Shown here one piece after another: positions 18,317 through 26,496 of a stretch of 64,000 nucleotides of DNA. Source of the stretch: Streptomyces sp. NBC_01754 (lineage in GTDB: Bacteria; Actinomycetota; Actinomycetes; Streptomycetales; Streptomycetaceae); NCBI RefSeq assembly GCF_035918015.1, contig NZ_CP109132.1:3348001-3412000 (forward strand), given 5' to 3'. The notes beneath the pieces are model-generated. The model did no database searches. It was not told the DNA's origin and was given only the letters and a program-made list of their open reading frames with translations. Position numbers and translations under genes: made by a program. Numbering within the stretch: the stretch's first letter is position 1; every line of letters starts with the position of its first letter.

Positions 18317-18916
18317 TCACACATCGAGCAGCCGCCTCCCCTCGAACGCGCGGCCGAGGGTGACCTCGTCGGCGTACTCCAGGTCGCCGCCCACCGGCAG
18401 GCCGCTGGCCAGGCGCGTCACCCGCAGACCCATCGGCTTCACCATCCGGGCGAGGTAGGTCGCGGTGGCCTCGCCCTCCAGGTTGGGGTCCGTGGCCAGG
18501 ATCAGCTCCGTGATCGTGCCGTCCGCGAGCCGGGCCAGCAACTCCCGGATGCGCAGATCGTCGGGGCCGACGCCCTCGATCGGGCTGATCGCGCCGCCGA
18601 GCACGTGGTAACGGCCCCGGAACTCCCGTGTCCGCTCGATCGCCACGACGTCCTTGGGCTCCTCGACCACGCAGATGACCGTCCGGTCGCGGCGCGCGTC
18701 GCGGCAGATGCCGCACCGCTCCTGCTGGGCCACGTTGCCGCAGACCTCGCAGAAGCGGACCTTGTCCTTGACCTCGAGGAGCGCGTGGGCCAGACGGCGT
18801 ACATCGGTGGGTTCCGCCTGAAGGACGTGGAAGGCGATCCGCTGCGCGCTCTTGGGACCGACGCCGGGCAGCCTGCCCAGCTCGTCGATGAGCTCCTGAA
18901 CCACGCCTTCGTACAA
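18317..18916 (-). CDS. recR: Recombination mediator RecR
   Basis: The product has 199 residues, the usual length. The helix-hairpin-helix region reads [18 protein letters not shown], the four-Cys zinc finger is [16 protein letters not shown], and the Toprim domain has [14 protein letters not shown] and [20 protein letters not shown]. Translation starts at a TTG (18916) with AGGAAAGG 8 bases upstream, supported by the conserved start [13 protein letters not shown]. RecR acts with RecF/RecO to load RecA at gaps. It follows ybaB on the same strand, the common bacterial pairing, but hairpins lie between the two. Confidence 0.97.
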   Translation of the reverse strand: MYEGVVQELIDELGRLPGVGPKSAQRIAFHVLQAEPTDVRRLAHALLEVKDKVRFCEVCGNVAQQERCGICRDARRDRTVICVVEEPKDVVAIERTREFRGRYHVLGGAISPIEGVGPDDLRIRELLARLADGTITELILATDPNLEGEATATYLARMVKPMGLRVTRLASGLPVGGDLEYADEVTLGRAFEGRRLLDV

Positions 18917-18934
18917 CGGAACGCCTTTCCTCTT

Positions 18935-18993
18935 CCCGCTCGTACCGTAGCTGGTACGAGCGGGTGGCTACAGGGTCCCGGATCTCCGGGACC
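18935..18993 (-). terminator. Two hairpins between ybaB and recR
   Basis: CCCGCTCGTACC (18935-18946) pairs perfectly with GGTACGAGCGGG (18953-18964), and GGTCCCGG (18974-18981) pairs with CCGGGACC (18986-18993). They lie in the 105-base gap after ybaB. They could attenuate readthrough into recR or stabilise the ybaB message. Confidence 0.55.
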
Positions 18994-19021
18994 GGGGACC
19001 GGCCGGAGACCGGTCCGGGGG

Positions 19022-19357
19022 TCAGAAGGGCAGACCCGGCATGCCGCCCAGGCCCTGGGCCAGCGGGCCCAGCTTCTGCTGCTGGAGCTGCTGGGCGTTC
19101 TCGGTCGCCGCCTGCACCGCGGCGACCACGAGGTCGGCGAGCGTCTCGGTGTCCTCCGGATCCACCGCCCTGGGGTCGATCACCAGGCCGCGGAGCTCGC
19201 CGGACCCGGTCACGGTGGCCTTCACCAGGCCACCGCCCGCCTGTCCGTCGACCTCGGTCCTGGCAAGCTCCTCCTGGGCCACGGCGAGGTCCTGCTGCAT
19301 CTTCTGGGCCTGCTGGAGCAGCTGCTGCATGTTGGGCTGGCCACCACCGGGAATCAC
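19022..19357 (-). CDS. ybaB: YbaB/EbfC nucleoid-associated protein
   Basis: The product has 111 residues from a GTG at 19357, preceded by CAGGAG with a 5-base spacer. An ATG at 19372 adds five residues but has no ribosome site. The family core is clear: [54 protein letters not shown]. YbaB dimers bind DNA non-specifically and shape the nucleoid. Here it precedes recR, as in most bacteria, but dnaX is not upstream. Confidence 0.93.
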   Translation of the reverse strand: MIPGGGQPNMQQLLQQAQKMQQDLAVAQEELARTEVDGQAGGGLVKATVTGSGELRGLVIDPRAVDPEDTETLADLVVAAVQAATENAQQLQQQKLGPLAQGLGGMPGLPF

Positions 19358-19728
19358 GGTCACTCCTGGCATTTCGACGACGGATAGTTTTGGTACGCCG
19401 AGCCTACGTGGTCACCGGACGGTGCGCCCCACCCGCCGGAGAGCCACTCTTTCGAGTGAGTTTCAAAAAGTGGCTGTCGTGCTCCTATACCTGACCAGAG
19501 GCCGTGTGCACGCGGGAATCCCGCGATTTCGACCCCGTGCCCCACCATTCGGCGGTAGGAAGGGCAGGCGCATCCGTACACATACGTCCACCGCAGGTAA
19601 CGCAGAGTTACGCGGGTGGGGCCCAGGTCATATGCCGGGATTCGCCCCGTCCGCGTCCGTCCAGCCGTACCGGTCCGCGTCACCACGCGCCGGTACGCGC
19701 CGAACTCAGAGTGCAGAGGAGTGCCCCG
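19358..19728. other. Divergent ybaB/SLATT intergenic region
   Basis: This 371-base stretch contains both promoters. AGCCACT (19442-19448) and AGTGGCT (19469-19475) form a perfect inverted repeat 20 bases apart, with a nested CACTC-TTTC-GAGTG repeat; it could be an operator. I looked for the SRP RNA, which can lie near ybaB/dnaX, and did not find its conserved domain IV. Confidence 0.45.
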
Positions 19729-20517
19729 GTGAGTCAGCCGGAGATGCAGCCCGAAGGGCCGCCCCGCAAGGAGTCCGGCGCGGGATCCGGCGCAGATACC
19801 GGAAGTGAACGGTCCGGTTCGCACCACGGTGCGGGGCCGCAGGACCTGACCGGCCGCGCCTTCCCCCTGGGCGACTGGGGCGACCCCGCGGAGCGCCTGG
19901 ACGAGTTGTACCGCTGGGTCGAGGCGGGCGCCCTGCGGACCGCCGACTGGTACCTCCACGACCGGGTCCGCAAGCGGCGGCTGGCCCGGCTGCTGCGCCT
20001 CGGCACGGCGGTCGGAGTCGTCGCGGGCGCCGCCCTCCCGCTGCTGGACCTGACCGGGCAACTGCACGGGTCGGCCGGCTGGGGCTATCTGTCGCTGCTG
20101 CTGGGCGCCGCGTGCATGGCGTGCGACCGGTACTTCGGTCTGACCTCCGGCTGGATAAGGGATCTCGCGACGGCACAGGCCGTGCAGCGGCGCCTCCAGG
20201 TGTTGCAGTTCGACTGGTCGTCGGAGTGCGTACGGGAGGTGCTCGGGCCGACCGAGGGCACGGCCAGCGAGGCCGCGGAGCGGTGCCTGGGGGTGCTCCG
20301 GCGGTTCTCCGAGGACGTCACCGAGCTGGTCCGGATGGAGACGGCGGACTGGATGGTGGAGTTCCGGGCCGGGCCGGCGCCCATGGGGGTGCAGTCACTG
20401 GTGTCGGGTGCGGCCGGCGGCCGCCCCGAACAGGGCACGCATCCCGGGCGCCTGACCATGCCCGCGGCGGTCCGGCCGAACATGCCGCGCCAGCGGCCGC
20501 CGGAGCCGCCCCGGTAG
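19729..20517 (+). CDS. SLATT-domain two-helix membrane protein
   Basis: The product has 262 residues. The GTG at 19729 follows GAGGAG. A Gly/Ser-rich leader (1-42) precedes an amphipathic region, then two membrane helices near 92-110 (LGTAVGVVAGAALPLLDL) and 118-136 (GWGYLSLLLGAACMACDRYF). A long cytoplasmic helical part and a Pro-rich tail follow. The layout WYLHDRVRKRRLARLLR, helix pair, then GWIRDLATAQAVQRRLQVLQFDW fits the SLATT family, 2TM effectors often linked to SMODS/SLOG second-messenger systems. No such partner lies next to it, so its role here is open. Confidence 0.75.
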   Translation: MSQPEMQPEGPPRKESGAGSGADTGSERSGSHHGAGPQDLTGRAFPLGDWGDPAERLDELYRWVEAGALRTADWYLHDRVRKRRLARLLRLGTAVGVVAGAALPLLDLTGQLHGSAGWGYLSLLLGAACMACDRYFGLTSGWIRDLATAQAVQRRLQVLQFDWSSECVREVLGPTEGTASEAAERCLGVLRRFSEDVTELVRMETADWMVEFRAGPAPMGVQSLVSGAAGGRPEQGTHPGRLTMPAAVRPNMPRQRPPEPPR

Positions 20518-20729
20518 CCCGCGGAACCCTGACGGGATCCCCCGCAGCGGAACCCCGGCGGACGCCCCACGGAACCGGCGGCGGATCCCCGGAGGCTGCC
20601 CCGTGGACCCGTGGGTCCGTCTGTGCGCCTGCCCCGGGGGCCGCGCCCCGCAGGTCGTCTGTGCGTCGCCCCGGGCCCCCGGGCGGCCCCGCGCACGTCG
20701 CCGGGCTGTCCGGGGCGGCCCCGGGGAGC

Positions 20730-21377
20730 TCAGCTGAAGACGATCATGGAGCCCTGGGCGAGACTGCGGGTGACCGCGGCGTGCAGCCCCAGCCACACAT
20801 GGCGTTCGCGGGCGAACGGGCCGTCGTGCAGGATCGGCCCGGCCGGCTCCTCGAGCGAGGTGGGACCGATGGGCGGGAGCGGGGCGGCCGGCGGGTTGGC
20901 CGGGTCGATGCCGATGGACGGGCCGACCGACTCCAGCTCCCGGAGCAGCCCGTGCGAGGACCCCAGCGGGCCGCCGCCCTCCAGCAGCTGGTCGTCACAG
21001 AGCGGGGCGGGGAAGTCCACCGGGACGTAGGCCCCGGCGTGGTCGTAGTGCCAGACCAGGTGCGACCGGAGCGCGGCCTGCTCGAACATCTCCAGCAACT
21101 GCTCGTAGTCCCCGCTCAGTTCGTCGACGGGCGTGACGGCCAGGCCGCTGAGCTGGAGCAGGTGGGCGCGGCGCAGGAGGTGCAGGGCGTCGTAGTCGAA
21201 GCCGGCGACCGGGGCGACGTCTCCGGTGAGTCCGGGCATGTAGGCGTAGACGGGGACGGGCGGCAGACCCGCCTCGCCCAGCGCCTTGTCGTAGGCGGCG
21301 ACCTCTTCGGCGAAGGGGTTGTCGGGGCTGTGGCACAGCACATCGACGAGGGGGACCAGCCACAGGTCACAGGCCAC
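20730..21377 (-). CDS. Conserved protein of unknown function
   Basis: The product has 215 residues with no signal peptide or membrane helix. The GTG at 21377 follows TTGGAGAG. It begins ACDLWLVPLVDVLCHSPDNPFAEEVAAYDKALGEAGLPPVPVYAYMPGL and is rich in His, Asp and aromatic residues, with DLWLVPL near the start and LVWHYDHAGAYVPVDFPAPL centrally. I do not recognise a family. Coding is supported by its regular codon use and by a position next to ybaB/SLATT that I believe is conserved in Streptomyces. Confidence 0.72.
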   Translation of the reverse strand: MACDLWLVPLVDVLCHSPDNPFAEEVAAYDKALGEAGLPPVPVYAYMPGLTGDVAPVAGFDYDALHLLRRAHLLQLSGLAVTPVDELSGDYEQLLEMFEQAALRSHLVWHYDHAGAYVPVDFPAPLCDDQLLEGGGPLGSSHGLLRELESVGPSIGIDPANPPAAPLPPIGPTSLEEPAGPILHDGPFARERHVWLGLHAAVTRSLAQGSMIVFS

Positions 21378-21508
21378 GAAGTCTCGCTCTCCAACGGGTT
21401 CGTGCGATGGTCAAGACAGCGTAATGCGGCCCGGCCCCGGCGCACAGGGCGCGGTCACTCATGGGGCCGGCGGCCCTCCGGACGGCAGGGCGCGGCGGGC
21501 CGGTGAGG

Positions 21509-22225
21509 TCAGTCGCCGTGTCCGGGGTGCGGGGGGTCACCGGCGGCCAGCCGGTCCGCCCAGCTCAGCCCGTGCGCGTAGGAGGCGTCCAGCACGGCCC
21601 GTACGGCGTCGCCGTCGGCGGCGATGATCGCCTCCACCAGGTCCTGGTGGCCGTTCCACAGCCAGTCGCACACGTCGGCGTCCCCGCGCAGATACGGGAC
21701 GGCGAAGACCCAGGCCTGCACCCGCATCCGGTGCAGGAACTCGGTGATGTACGGGTTGCCGATCACCGCGCCCAGCTCCCGCCAGAACCGCAGGTCGTAG
21801 CCGATCAGGATGTCGAGGTCCCCGCCGCGCGCGGCCCGCACGGCCTCTTCGGCCCGGCGGCGTACCGAGACCAGGGCGGCCTGGTGGGTGGCGAGCAGCC
21901 TCCGCTCCGCACCGCTCCCGTCGAAGACGCCCCGGAAGGCCGCGTCGATGACCAGGGCCCGCGCCTTCACCATCGACCGGTAGTCCGCGACGGAGAACTC
22001 CCGGACCCGGAAACCGCGGTGCTGATCGGATTCGAGCAGCCCCTGCGCGGAGAGGTCGAACAGCGCCTCGCGGACGGGGGTGGCCGACACCCCGTACTGC
22101 TCGGCGATCTGCCGGACGGTGAACTCCACACGCGGGCGCATACGTCCCGCGAGCACCTCGTCACGCAGCGCGTCGGCGATCTGCTGCCGCAGCGTGCTGC
22201 GGTTCACAGCTCCGCTCGCAGGCAT
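21509..22225 (-). CDS. GntR-family (FCD/FadR-type) transcriptional regulator
   Basis: The product has 238 residues from the ATG at 22225, which follows a strong GGGAGGGGG site. The N-terminal winged helix reads TLRQQIADALRDEVLAGRMRPRVEFTVRQIAEQYGVSATPVREALFDLSAQGLL. The C-terminal all-helical FCD domain has Asp/His residues that could bind a metal (YDLRFWRELGAVIGNPYI; WNGHQDLVEAI). FadR-type proteins repress catabolic genes until a carboxylate ligand binds. Its target is not obvious. A PucR-type regulator lies directly upstream on the same strand, 155 bases away. Confidence 0.9.
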   Translation of the reverse strand: MPASGAVNRSTLRQQIADALRDEVLAGRMRPRVEFTVRQIAEQYGVSATPVREALFDLSAQGLLESDQHRGFRVREFSVADYRSMVKARALVIDAAFRGVFDGSGAERRLLATHQAALVSVRRRAEEAVRAARGGDLDILIGYDLRFWRELGAVIGNPYITEFLHRMRVQAWVFAVPYLRGDADVCDWLWNGHQDLVEAIIAADGDAVRAVLDASYAHGLSWADRLAAGDPPHPGHGD

Positions 22226-22380
22226 GACCCGCCCCCTCCCGTTCTCGGCTTGGGTCACCTTAAGCCAGGCGCGTGCCCGACTCCGGGCACGCGGATCCGG
22301 GCACCAGGACAGGGGCGCTCCCGGCCCGGCGTACGCACGACCGGACGGGACCGGAGCCGCCCCGCGCCCCGCGCCCCGGG

Positions 22381-23877
22381 TCACGCCACGAGGTCCGCCG
22401 CCCGGAACGCCAGCCAGAGGTCGTACCGCGCGCTCGGTGCCCGGAGCAGGGACCGGTGCAGCACGCCTTCGAGCCGGACGATGCGTTTGCGCGCACCCGG
22501 CACGGAGATGCCCAGCTCGGCTGCGGTCGGGCCGAGTTGGGCCTCGCAGCGCAGCCAGGTGCGCACGGTCTCCTCGGCGGTGCGGCCGGCCGGGGCGAGC
22601 TGCCGCAGTCGCTGGGCCGCCCAGCTCTGGACGCCGGGTGCGCGCAGGACCGCGTCGAGGTCCGGGGCCGCCGCACGCTCCTGGCGGCCGTCGGGGCGGT
22701 GCCGGGCCGGGAGTGCCCTGACGCAGAGAGCCAGGTCGAGGGCGGCCTGGTCGGCCAGGCGGTTCAGGTCCGTGCCCAGCAGGTCGCCGATCAGCCGGAG
22801 GCGCGCCGCCAGCGTGTTGCGGTGGATCTTCAGGTGCTGGGTGGCGTGGGAGGAGAACGCCAGCCAGGACGCCAGGGTGGCCGCCAGTTCATGGCTGCCG
22901 GGGTCCTGCGAGCGGCGCGGCAGGTGGGTGAGCAGGGGCGCGAGCAGTGCGTCGGCCCACCGGGCCCCGGCGGCCCCGACGACGAGGGCCGGCTCCGGCG
23001 CGGAGCCGAACCGGGCGTGCCGGTCCGGGAGTCCACGGGCCACGGCGAGCGCGTGGAAGGCCTGGCGGTAGGCGGCCGCGGTGTCGGACAGCGGCACGTC
23101 CTCGCTGACGCCGACGACGCAGTCGGCCACCAGATCGGCCACGGTCCGGTCGAGCGGGGTGCCGTCCCGTGCCCCGTCCGGTCCGGCTTCCGCCGCCGGC
23201 GTGATCAGGATCAGATGGCGTGCGTAGACCGGGCAGCGCACGATCCACGTCCTGCCTCCGGATGCCTCCGCGCAGATCCGGGCCACCTCGTCCCGCTGCC
23301 CGCCCGAACATTCGACGACACAGACCCGGACCGGGTCCGGGAGCCTCGGCCGCAGCGCGCCCGCCACCTGGTGGGCGATGGAGAGCTGACCGGTCATCAG
23401 CAGATGCAGCACCGCCTCCCGGCCCCGGAACTCCGCGAGGTCGACGCGCCGGCGCTTGCGTTCCACGCTCTCCGAGGACCACGCCACACTCAGTGGCATC
23501 GCCGCGTCGGCGAGCAGCGTGGCCAGTCCGCCGGGCACCGGCCGGGGTGCGACGACGGCGAGCAGAAAAGGGGGCCGCTCCGCCCCCGTGCCGTCGAGCG
23601 GGAGCAGCAGCACCGTACGTTCGCCGGTCTCCACCGAGTAGGCGCGCGCGCCCCGCGTCGTCAGCTCCCGCGCGGCACGGGTCGCGAGCGCCGCGGCGTC
23701 CTGCCCCGGCCACCGCGACGTACCGGAGGCGGCCTGGAGCACCGTGCCGTCGCCGTCGAGGAGCCCGGCCCATCCGTCGGCCCGCCGGGCCAGCCGGCGC
23801 AGCAGCTCCGGCGAACCGCCGGTCCGCGCCAGCCGGTACATCCGCAGTACGTCGTCGGCCCGTTCCCGCGCGCGCAC
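22381..23877 (-). CDS. PucR-family helix-turn-helix regulator
   Basis: The product has about 498 residues from a GTG at 23877 with GGGGGA just upstream; the frame stays open further, without resemblance. The C-terminal HTH of the PucR/CdaR family is clear: LASWLAFSSHATQHLKIHRNTLAARLRLIGDLLGTDLNRLADQAALDLALCVRAL (near 370-425). A second helical segment near the C-terminus reads LRCEAQLGPTAAELGISVPGARKRIVRLEGVL. The N-terminal half resembles the ligand-binding and GGDEF-like parts of these regulators. PucR proteins usually activate purine or amine catabolism. Neither neighbour fits that, so the regulon is unknown. Confidence 0.82.
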   Translation of the reverse strand: MRARERADDVLRMYRLARTGGSPELLRRLARRADGWAGLLDGDGTVLQAASGTSRWPGQDAAALATRAARELTTRGARAYSVETGERTVLLLPLDGTGAERPPFLLAVVAPRPVPGGLATLLADAAMPLSVAWSSESVERKRRRVDLAEFRGREAVLHLLMTGQLSIAHQVAGALRPRLPDPVRVCVVECSGGQRDEVARICAEASGGRTWIVRCPVYARHLILITPAAEAGPDGARDGTPLDRTVADLVADCVVGVSEDVPLSDTAAAYRQAFHALAVARGLPDRHARFGSAPEPALVVGAAGARWADALLAPLLTHLPRRSQDPGSHELAATLASWLAFSSHATQHLKIHRNTLAARLRLIGDLLGTDLNRLADQAALDLALCVRALPARHRPDGRQERAAAPDLDAVLRAPGVQSWAAQRLRQLAPAGRTAEETVRTWLRCEAQLGPTAAELGISVPGARKRIVRLEGVLHRSLLRAPSARYDLWLAFRAADLVA

Positions 23878-24287
23878 TCGTCCCCCGCTCTGCCACCGAA
23901 CCGGAGTGCAGGCTACCGGTTCGACTGTGCGCTCTGGTACCCCCTGACCGTCCTCACCGTGCGGATTGAACCTCTCGGCCGGCCACCCGGCCCGCTTAGA
24001 CTCCCGAGGGTGTTCCGGAGCGTTCGCGAGACATCGGCGAACCCCGGGCAACGTCTCGGATCCGGCCCGGCACCGACAGACGCCGGGGCGCGGCGGCAGC
24101 GGCCCACGGGGGTGGTCGCTGTCGTCGGTCGCCGGCGGATGCCGGTGGGCACCCCGTCAGGTCCCGGTCGGCGCACTCACGTGACCAGTACGCCCCCTCC
24201 TCCGTGTCCGGCCCGCCCGGAGACGGAGGAGGGGGCGTGCCCGGCCGCCGCCGGGCACGCCCCCTCCTTCCCGGGGTGGGGCCGCGT
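23878..24287. other. Intergenic region between the PucR gene and chitinase 1
   Basis: This 410-base stretch carries the PucR promoter region on one side and two overlapping terminator hairpins of the chitinase gene on the other (24190-24264). I see no gene in it. Confidence 0.5.
24190..24264 (-). terminator. Overlapping alternative hairpins 3' of chitinase 1
   Basis: Three segments share one core. ACGCCCCCTCCTCCGT (24190-24205) pairs with ACGGAGGAGGGGGCGT (24223-24238). That middle segment can instead pair downstream, GGGGGCGTGCCCGG (24231-24244) with CCGGGCACGCCCCC (24251-24264). The two stems exclude each other. Both lie within 100 bases after the chitinase stop, so termination is the simplest role. 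Confidence 0.7.
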
Positions 24288-25178
24288 TCAGCAGCTCAGG
24301 TTGGAACCGGGCGTCGTGCCGAGGATCTGGACGAACGACTGGTAGGTGTCGATGCGGCTCTGGACCTGGGCGGGGTTGCCGCCGTCGCACTCGATGCTGC
24401 CGTTGATGGACCGGATGGTCTCACCGAACCCGGCACCGTCGACGATGGCGTTGTGCGGGGTCATGGTGCCGGGGCCCGACTGGGTGTTCCAGTACCAGAG
24501 GCCGGTCTTCCAGGCCACGGAGGCGTTCTGCTCGACCTGCCAGGGGTTGCCGAGCAGGTCGATGCCGAGGGCGTCACCGGCGGCCTTGTAGTTGAAGTTC
24601 CAGCTGAGCTGGATGGGACCGCGGCCGTAGTAGGCGTCGGTGCCGGCCGGGCAGCCGTAGGGCTGGGTGGTGTCGCAGTAGTGCGGGTAGTTGGCGGTGT
24701 TCTGCTCCACGATGTGGACCAGACCGCCGGTCTCGTGGCTGACGTTGGCGAGGAACGCCGCCGCCTCCTGCTTCTTCACCGCGTCGCCGCCGGTGTCGGC
24801 GAAGGCCGGGTACGCGCTCAGTGCGGCCGTGAGCCCGCTGTAGGTGTAGAAGGAGTTCCGGTTCGGGAACATCTGGTTGAACTGCGCCTCGCTGACGACG
24901 AAGCCCGAGGGGTCCGGATCCTCGCCGCCACCGCCGCCCGAGCCGCAGGCACCCTGGTCGGCCCAGACGTCCGAGGTCCCCGGACGCTCGTTCTGCGTCC
25001 ACCACTTCGCGGACCAGTTGTGGCCGTCGTACGAGGCCGAGCCGCCGCCCGTGTACACGGACGAGGCGTCCCACGCCGGGGCGCAGGTGGCCGCCGACGC
25101 GGTGGCGGCGGGGAGGAAGACGAGCGTCGCCACGAGCGCGGCGAGCGTGGTGAGCAGGCTCATGACACGTTTATGCAC
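24288..25178 (-). CDS. Secreted family GH19 chitinase with chitin-binding domain
   Basis: The product has 296 residues from a GTG at 25178 that follows GAAGGAG at 8 bases. The signal peptide is about residues 1-30 (ending ATASA). A small CBM5/12-type chitin-binding domain follows (CAPAWDASSVYTGGGSASYDGHNWSAKWW), then a Gly-rich linker and the GH19 catalytic domain. The proton donor Glu is in VSHETGGLVH and the second acidic residue in VEQN. Other family motifs are AYYGRGPIQLSWNFNY and the NGSIEC region near the end. It cleaves chitin by inversion outside the cell. A chitin-type promoter with two 12-base elements lies upstream. Confidence 0.95.
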   Translation of the reverse strand: MHKRVMSLLTTLAALVATLVFLPAATASAATCAPAWDASSVYTGGGSASYDGHNWSAKWWTQNERPGTSDVWADQGACGSGGGGGEDPDPSGFVVSEAQFNQMFPNRNSFYTYSGLTAALSAYPAFADTGGDAVKKQEAAAFLANVSHETGGLVHIVEQNTANYPHYCDTTQPYGCPAGTDAYYGRGPIQLSWNFNYKAAGDALGIDLLGNPWQVEQNASVAWKTGLWYWNTQSGPGTMTPHNAIVDGAGFGETIRSINGSIECDGGNPAQVQSRIDTYQSFVQILGTTPGSNLSC

Positions 25179-25252
25179 GTGATCAACTCCTTCGGCGCGG
25201 CGCCGCCTGGGGCGTGCGCCGCCATGGGGGGATGGGCCCACCCAAGCCCCAC

Positions 25253-25280
25253 TGGTCTGAACCTGTCAAGGTCTGGACCA
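25253..25280 (-). promoter_or_regulatory. Chitinase 1 promoter with paired dre-like elements
   Basis: On the + strand TGGTCTGAACCT (25253-25264) and AGGTCTGGACCA (25269-25280) flank TGTCAA, which read on the gene strand is a perfect TTGACA -35 box. The elements resemble the 12-base repeats of Streptomyces chi promoters and the DasR site core GGTCTAGACC. The site is 75 bases upstream of the start. DasR would repress until glucosamine or GlcNAc phosphate appears; this follows known chi genes and is not tested here. Confidence 0.75.
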
Positions 25281-25398
25281 ACACCGGAATCCCTGCCCGT
25301 CGGCGGACCCACCGGTCCGGACCCGGCGCACGGCCGATCCGACCCGGCGCGCGGCCCCACACCGGCCCCATGGGAGCCCGCACGCCCCGCACGGGGTG

Positions 25399-26289
25399 TC
25401 AGCAGGTCAGCCCGGACCCCGGCGCCGTGCCGACGATCCCGGTGATCCGCTCGTAGCGGGCGACCCGGGCCGCCACCGACTCCGGGTTGCCCCCCTCGCA
25501 CTCCAGCGCGCCGTTGAGCGAGCGGATGGTCTCGCCGAAGCCCGCGCCCCCGACCATGGCCTCGTGCGAGGTCATGGTGCCGGGACCGTTCTGCGTGTTC
25601 CAGTACCAGAGGGCGGTCTGCCAGGCCACCGACGGGTCCCGCTCGACCAGCCACGGGTCGTTCAGCAGATCCAGGCCGAGCGCGTCGCCGGCGGCCTTGT
25701 AGTTGAAGTTCCAACTGAACATGATCGGGCCCCGGCCGTAGTACGCCTCCTGCCCCGCCGGGCAGCCGTAGGGCTGGTCGTAGTCGCATTTGCGCCAGTA
25801 GTTGGCCTCGTTGATCTCCTTGACGTACTTCAGCCCGACGGACTCGAAGTCCGCGTGCGTCAGGAAGGCGGCGGCCTCCCGGGCCCGGGTCTGCGGCGTA
25901 CCGGTGTTGGCGAAGCGCGGGTAGGCGTTCAGTGCGTCGAGGAGGCCCTGGTACGTGTAGAAGGGGTCCCGGTCCGGGAAGATCGCGTCGAACTGCGCCT
26001 CACTGACGACGAAGTCCGACTCGCCGCCCACGCAGGCGCCCTGGTCCCGCCAGACGGTGGTGGCGCCCGGATTCTCGTTCTGCGTCCACCACGCGGCGCC
26101 CCAGTTGCGCCCGTGGTGGGAGGCCGTCCCGCCGGCCGCGTAGGCGGTGGTGGCGCTCCACGGCGGAGCGCAGGCGGGAGGCGTGGAGTCGCCGGGCGTG
26201 GCGGCGGCCGTCGCCACGGCCCCGGGGAGGACGACGGCCGTGGCGACGACGGCGCTCAGTACGGTCAGGAACCTCTTGATGCGTTTCAG
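25399..26289 (-). CDS. Second secreted GH19 chitinase, apparent CTG start
   Basis: This is a 296-residue paralogue of the neighbouring chitinase, with the same order: signal peptide, CBM5/12 domain (CAPPWSATTAYAAGGTASHHG), short linker and GH19 domain. The nearest canonical start, GTG at 26217, falls inside the signal peptide. The frame upstream encodes LKRIKRFLTVLSAVVATAVV, a proper n- and h-region, and then meets a stop at 26296-26298. The only plausible initiator is CTG at 26289, 9 bases after GAAGGAG, which makes both paralogues exactly the same length. The active site reads ADFESVGLKY instead of VSHETGGLVH (Glu kept, His lost), and GPIMFSWNFNY replaces GPIQLSWNFNY, so substrate handling may differ. 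Confidence 0.88.
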   Translation of the reverse strand: MKRIKRFLTVLSAVVATAVVLPGAVATAAATPGDSTPPACAPPWSATTAYAAGGTASHHGRNWGAAWWTQNENPGATTVWRDQGACVGGESDFVVSEAQFDAIFPDRDPFYTYQGLLDALNAYPRFANTGTPQTRAREAAAFLTHADFESVGLKYVKEINEANYWRKCDYDQPYGCPAGQEAYYGRGPIMFSWNFNYKAAGDALGLDLLNDPWLVERDPSVAWQTALWYWNTQNGPGTMTSHEAMVGGAGFGETIRSLNGALECEGGNPESVAARVARYERITGIVGTAPGSGLTC

Positions 26290-26366
26290 CGCTGCTCACT
26301 CCTTCGGCGGCGGCGCGCCGAGCACCTCAGCGGGCCGAATTGACGTGTCGGTCACTCAATCCCTGC

Positions 26367-26394
26367 TGGTCTGGACCTGTCAAGGTCTAGACCA
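26367..26394 (-). promoter_or_regulatory. Chitinase 2 promoter with paired dre-like elements
   Basis: TGGTCTGGACCT (26367-26378) and AGGTCTAGACCA (26383-26394) flank TGTCAA, a TTGACA -35 on the gene strand. The layout matches the chitinase 1 promoter base for base apart from two changes. AGGTCTAGACCAGT fits the DasR responsive-element consensus closely. It is 78 bases from the proposed CTG start. Confidence 0.78.
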
Positions 26395-26496
26395 GTCGTC
26401 CCGGGGTGCCCGGAACGCCCCGCGCCCTCGTAACGGAACGGCACCAGCGGCCCCGCACCAGCCGCCCGCGGCACGGCCCTGTGCGAAAATCCGGAC

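Noticed and set aside
19358..19728. SRP RNA gene near ybaB
   Set aside because: I searched for the conserved GGAA/domain IV loop of the bacterial SRP RNA and did not find it.
22273..24345. 690-codon + strand frame opposite the PucR regulator
   Set aside because: It crosses the PucR gene and into the chitinase terminator region, with no recognisable domain.
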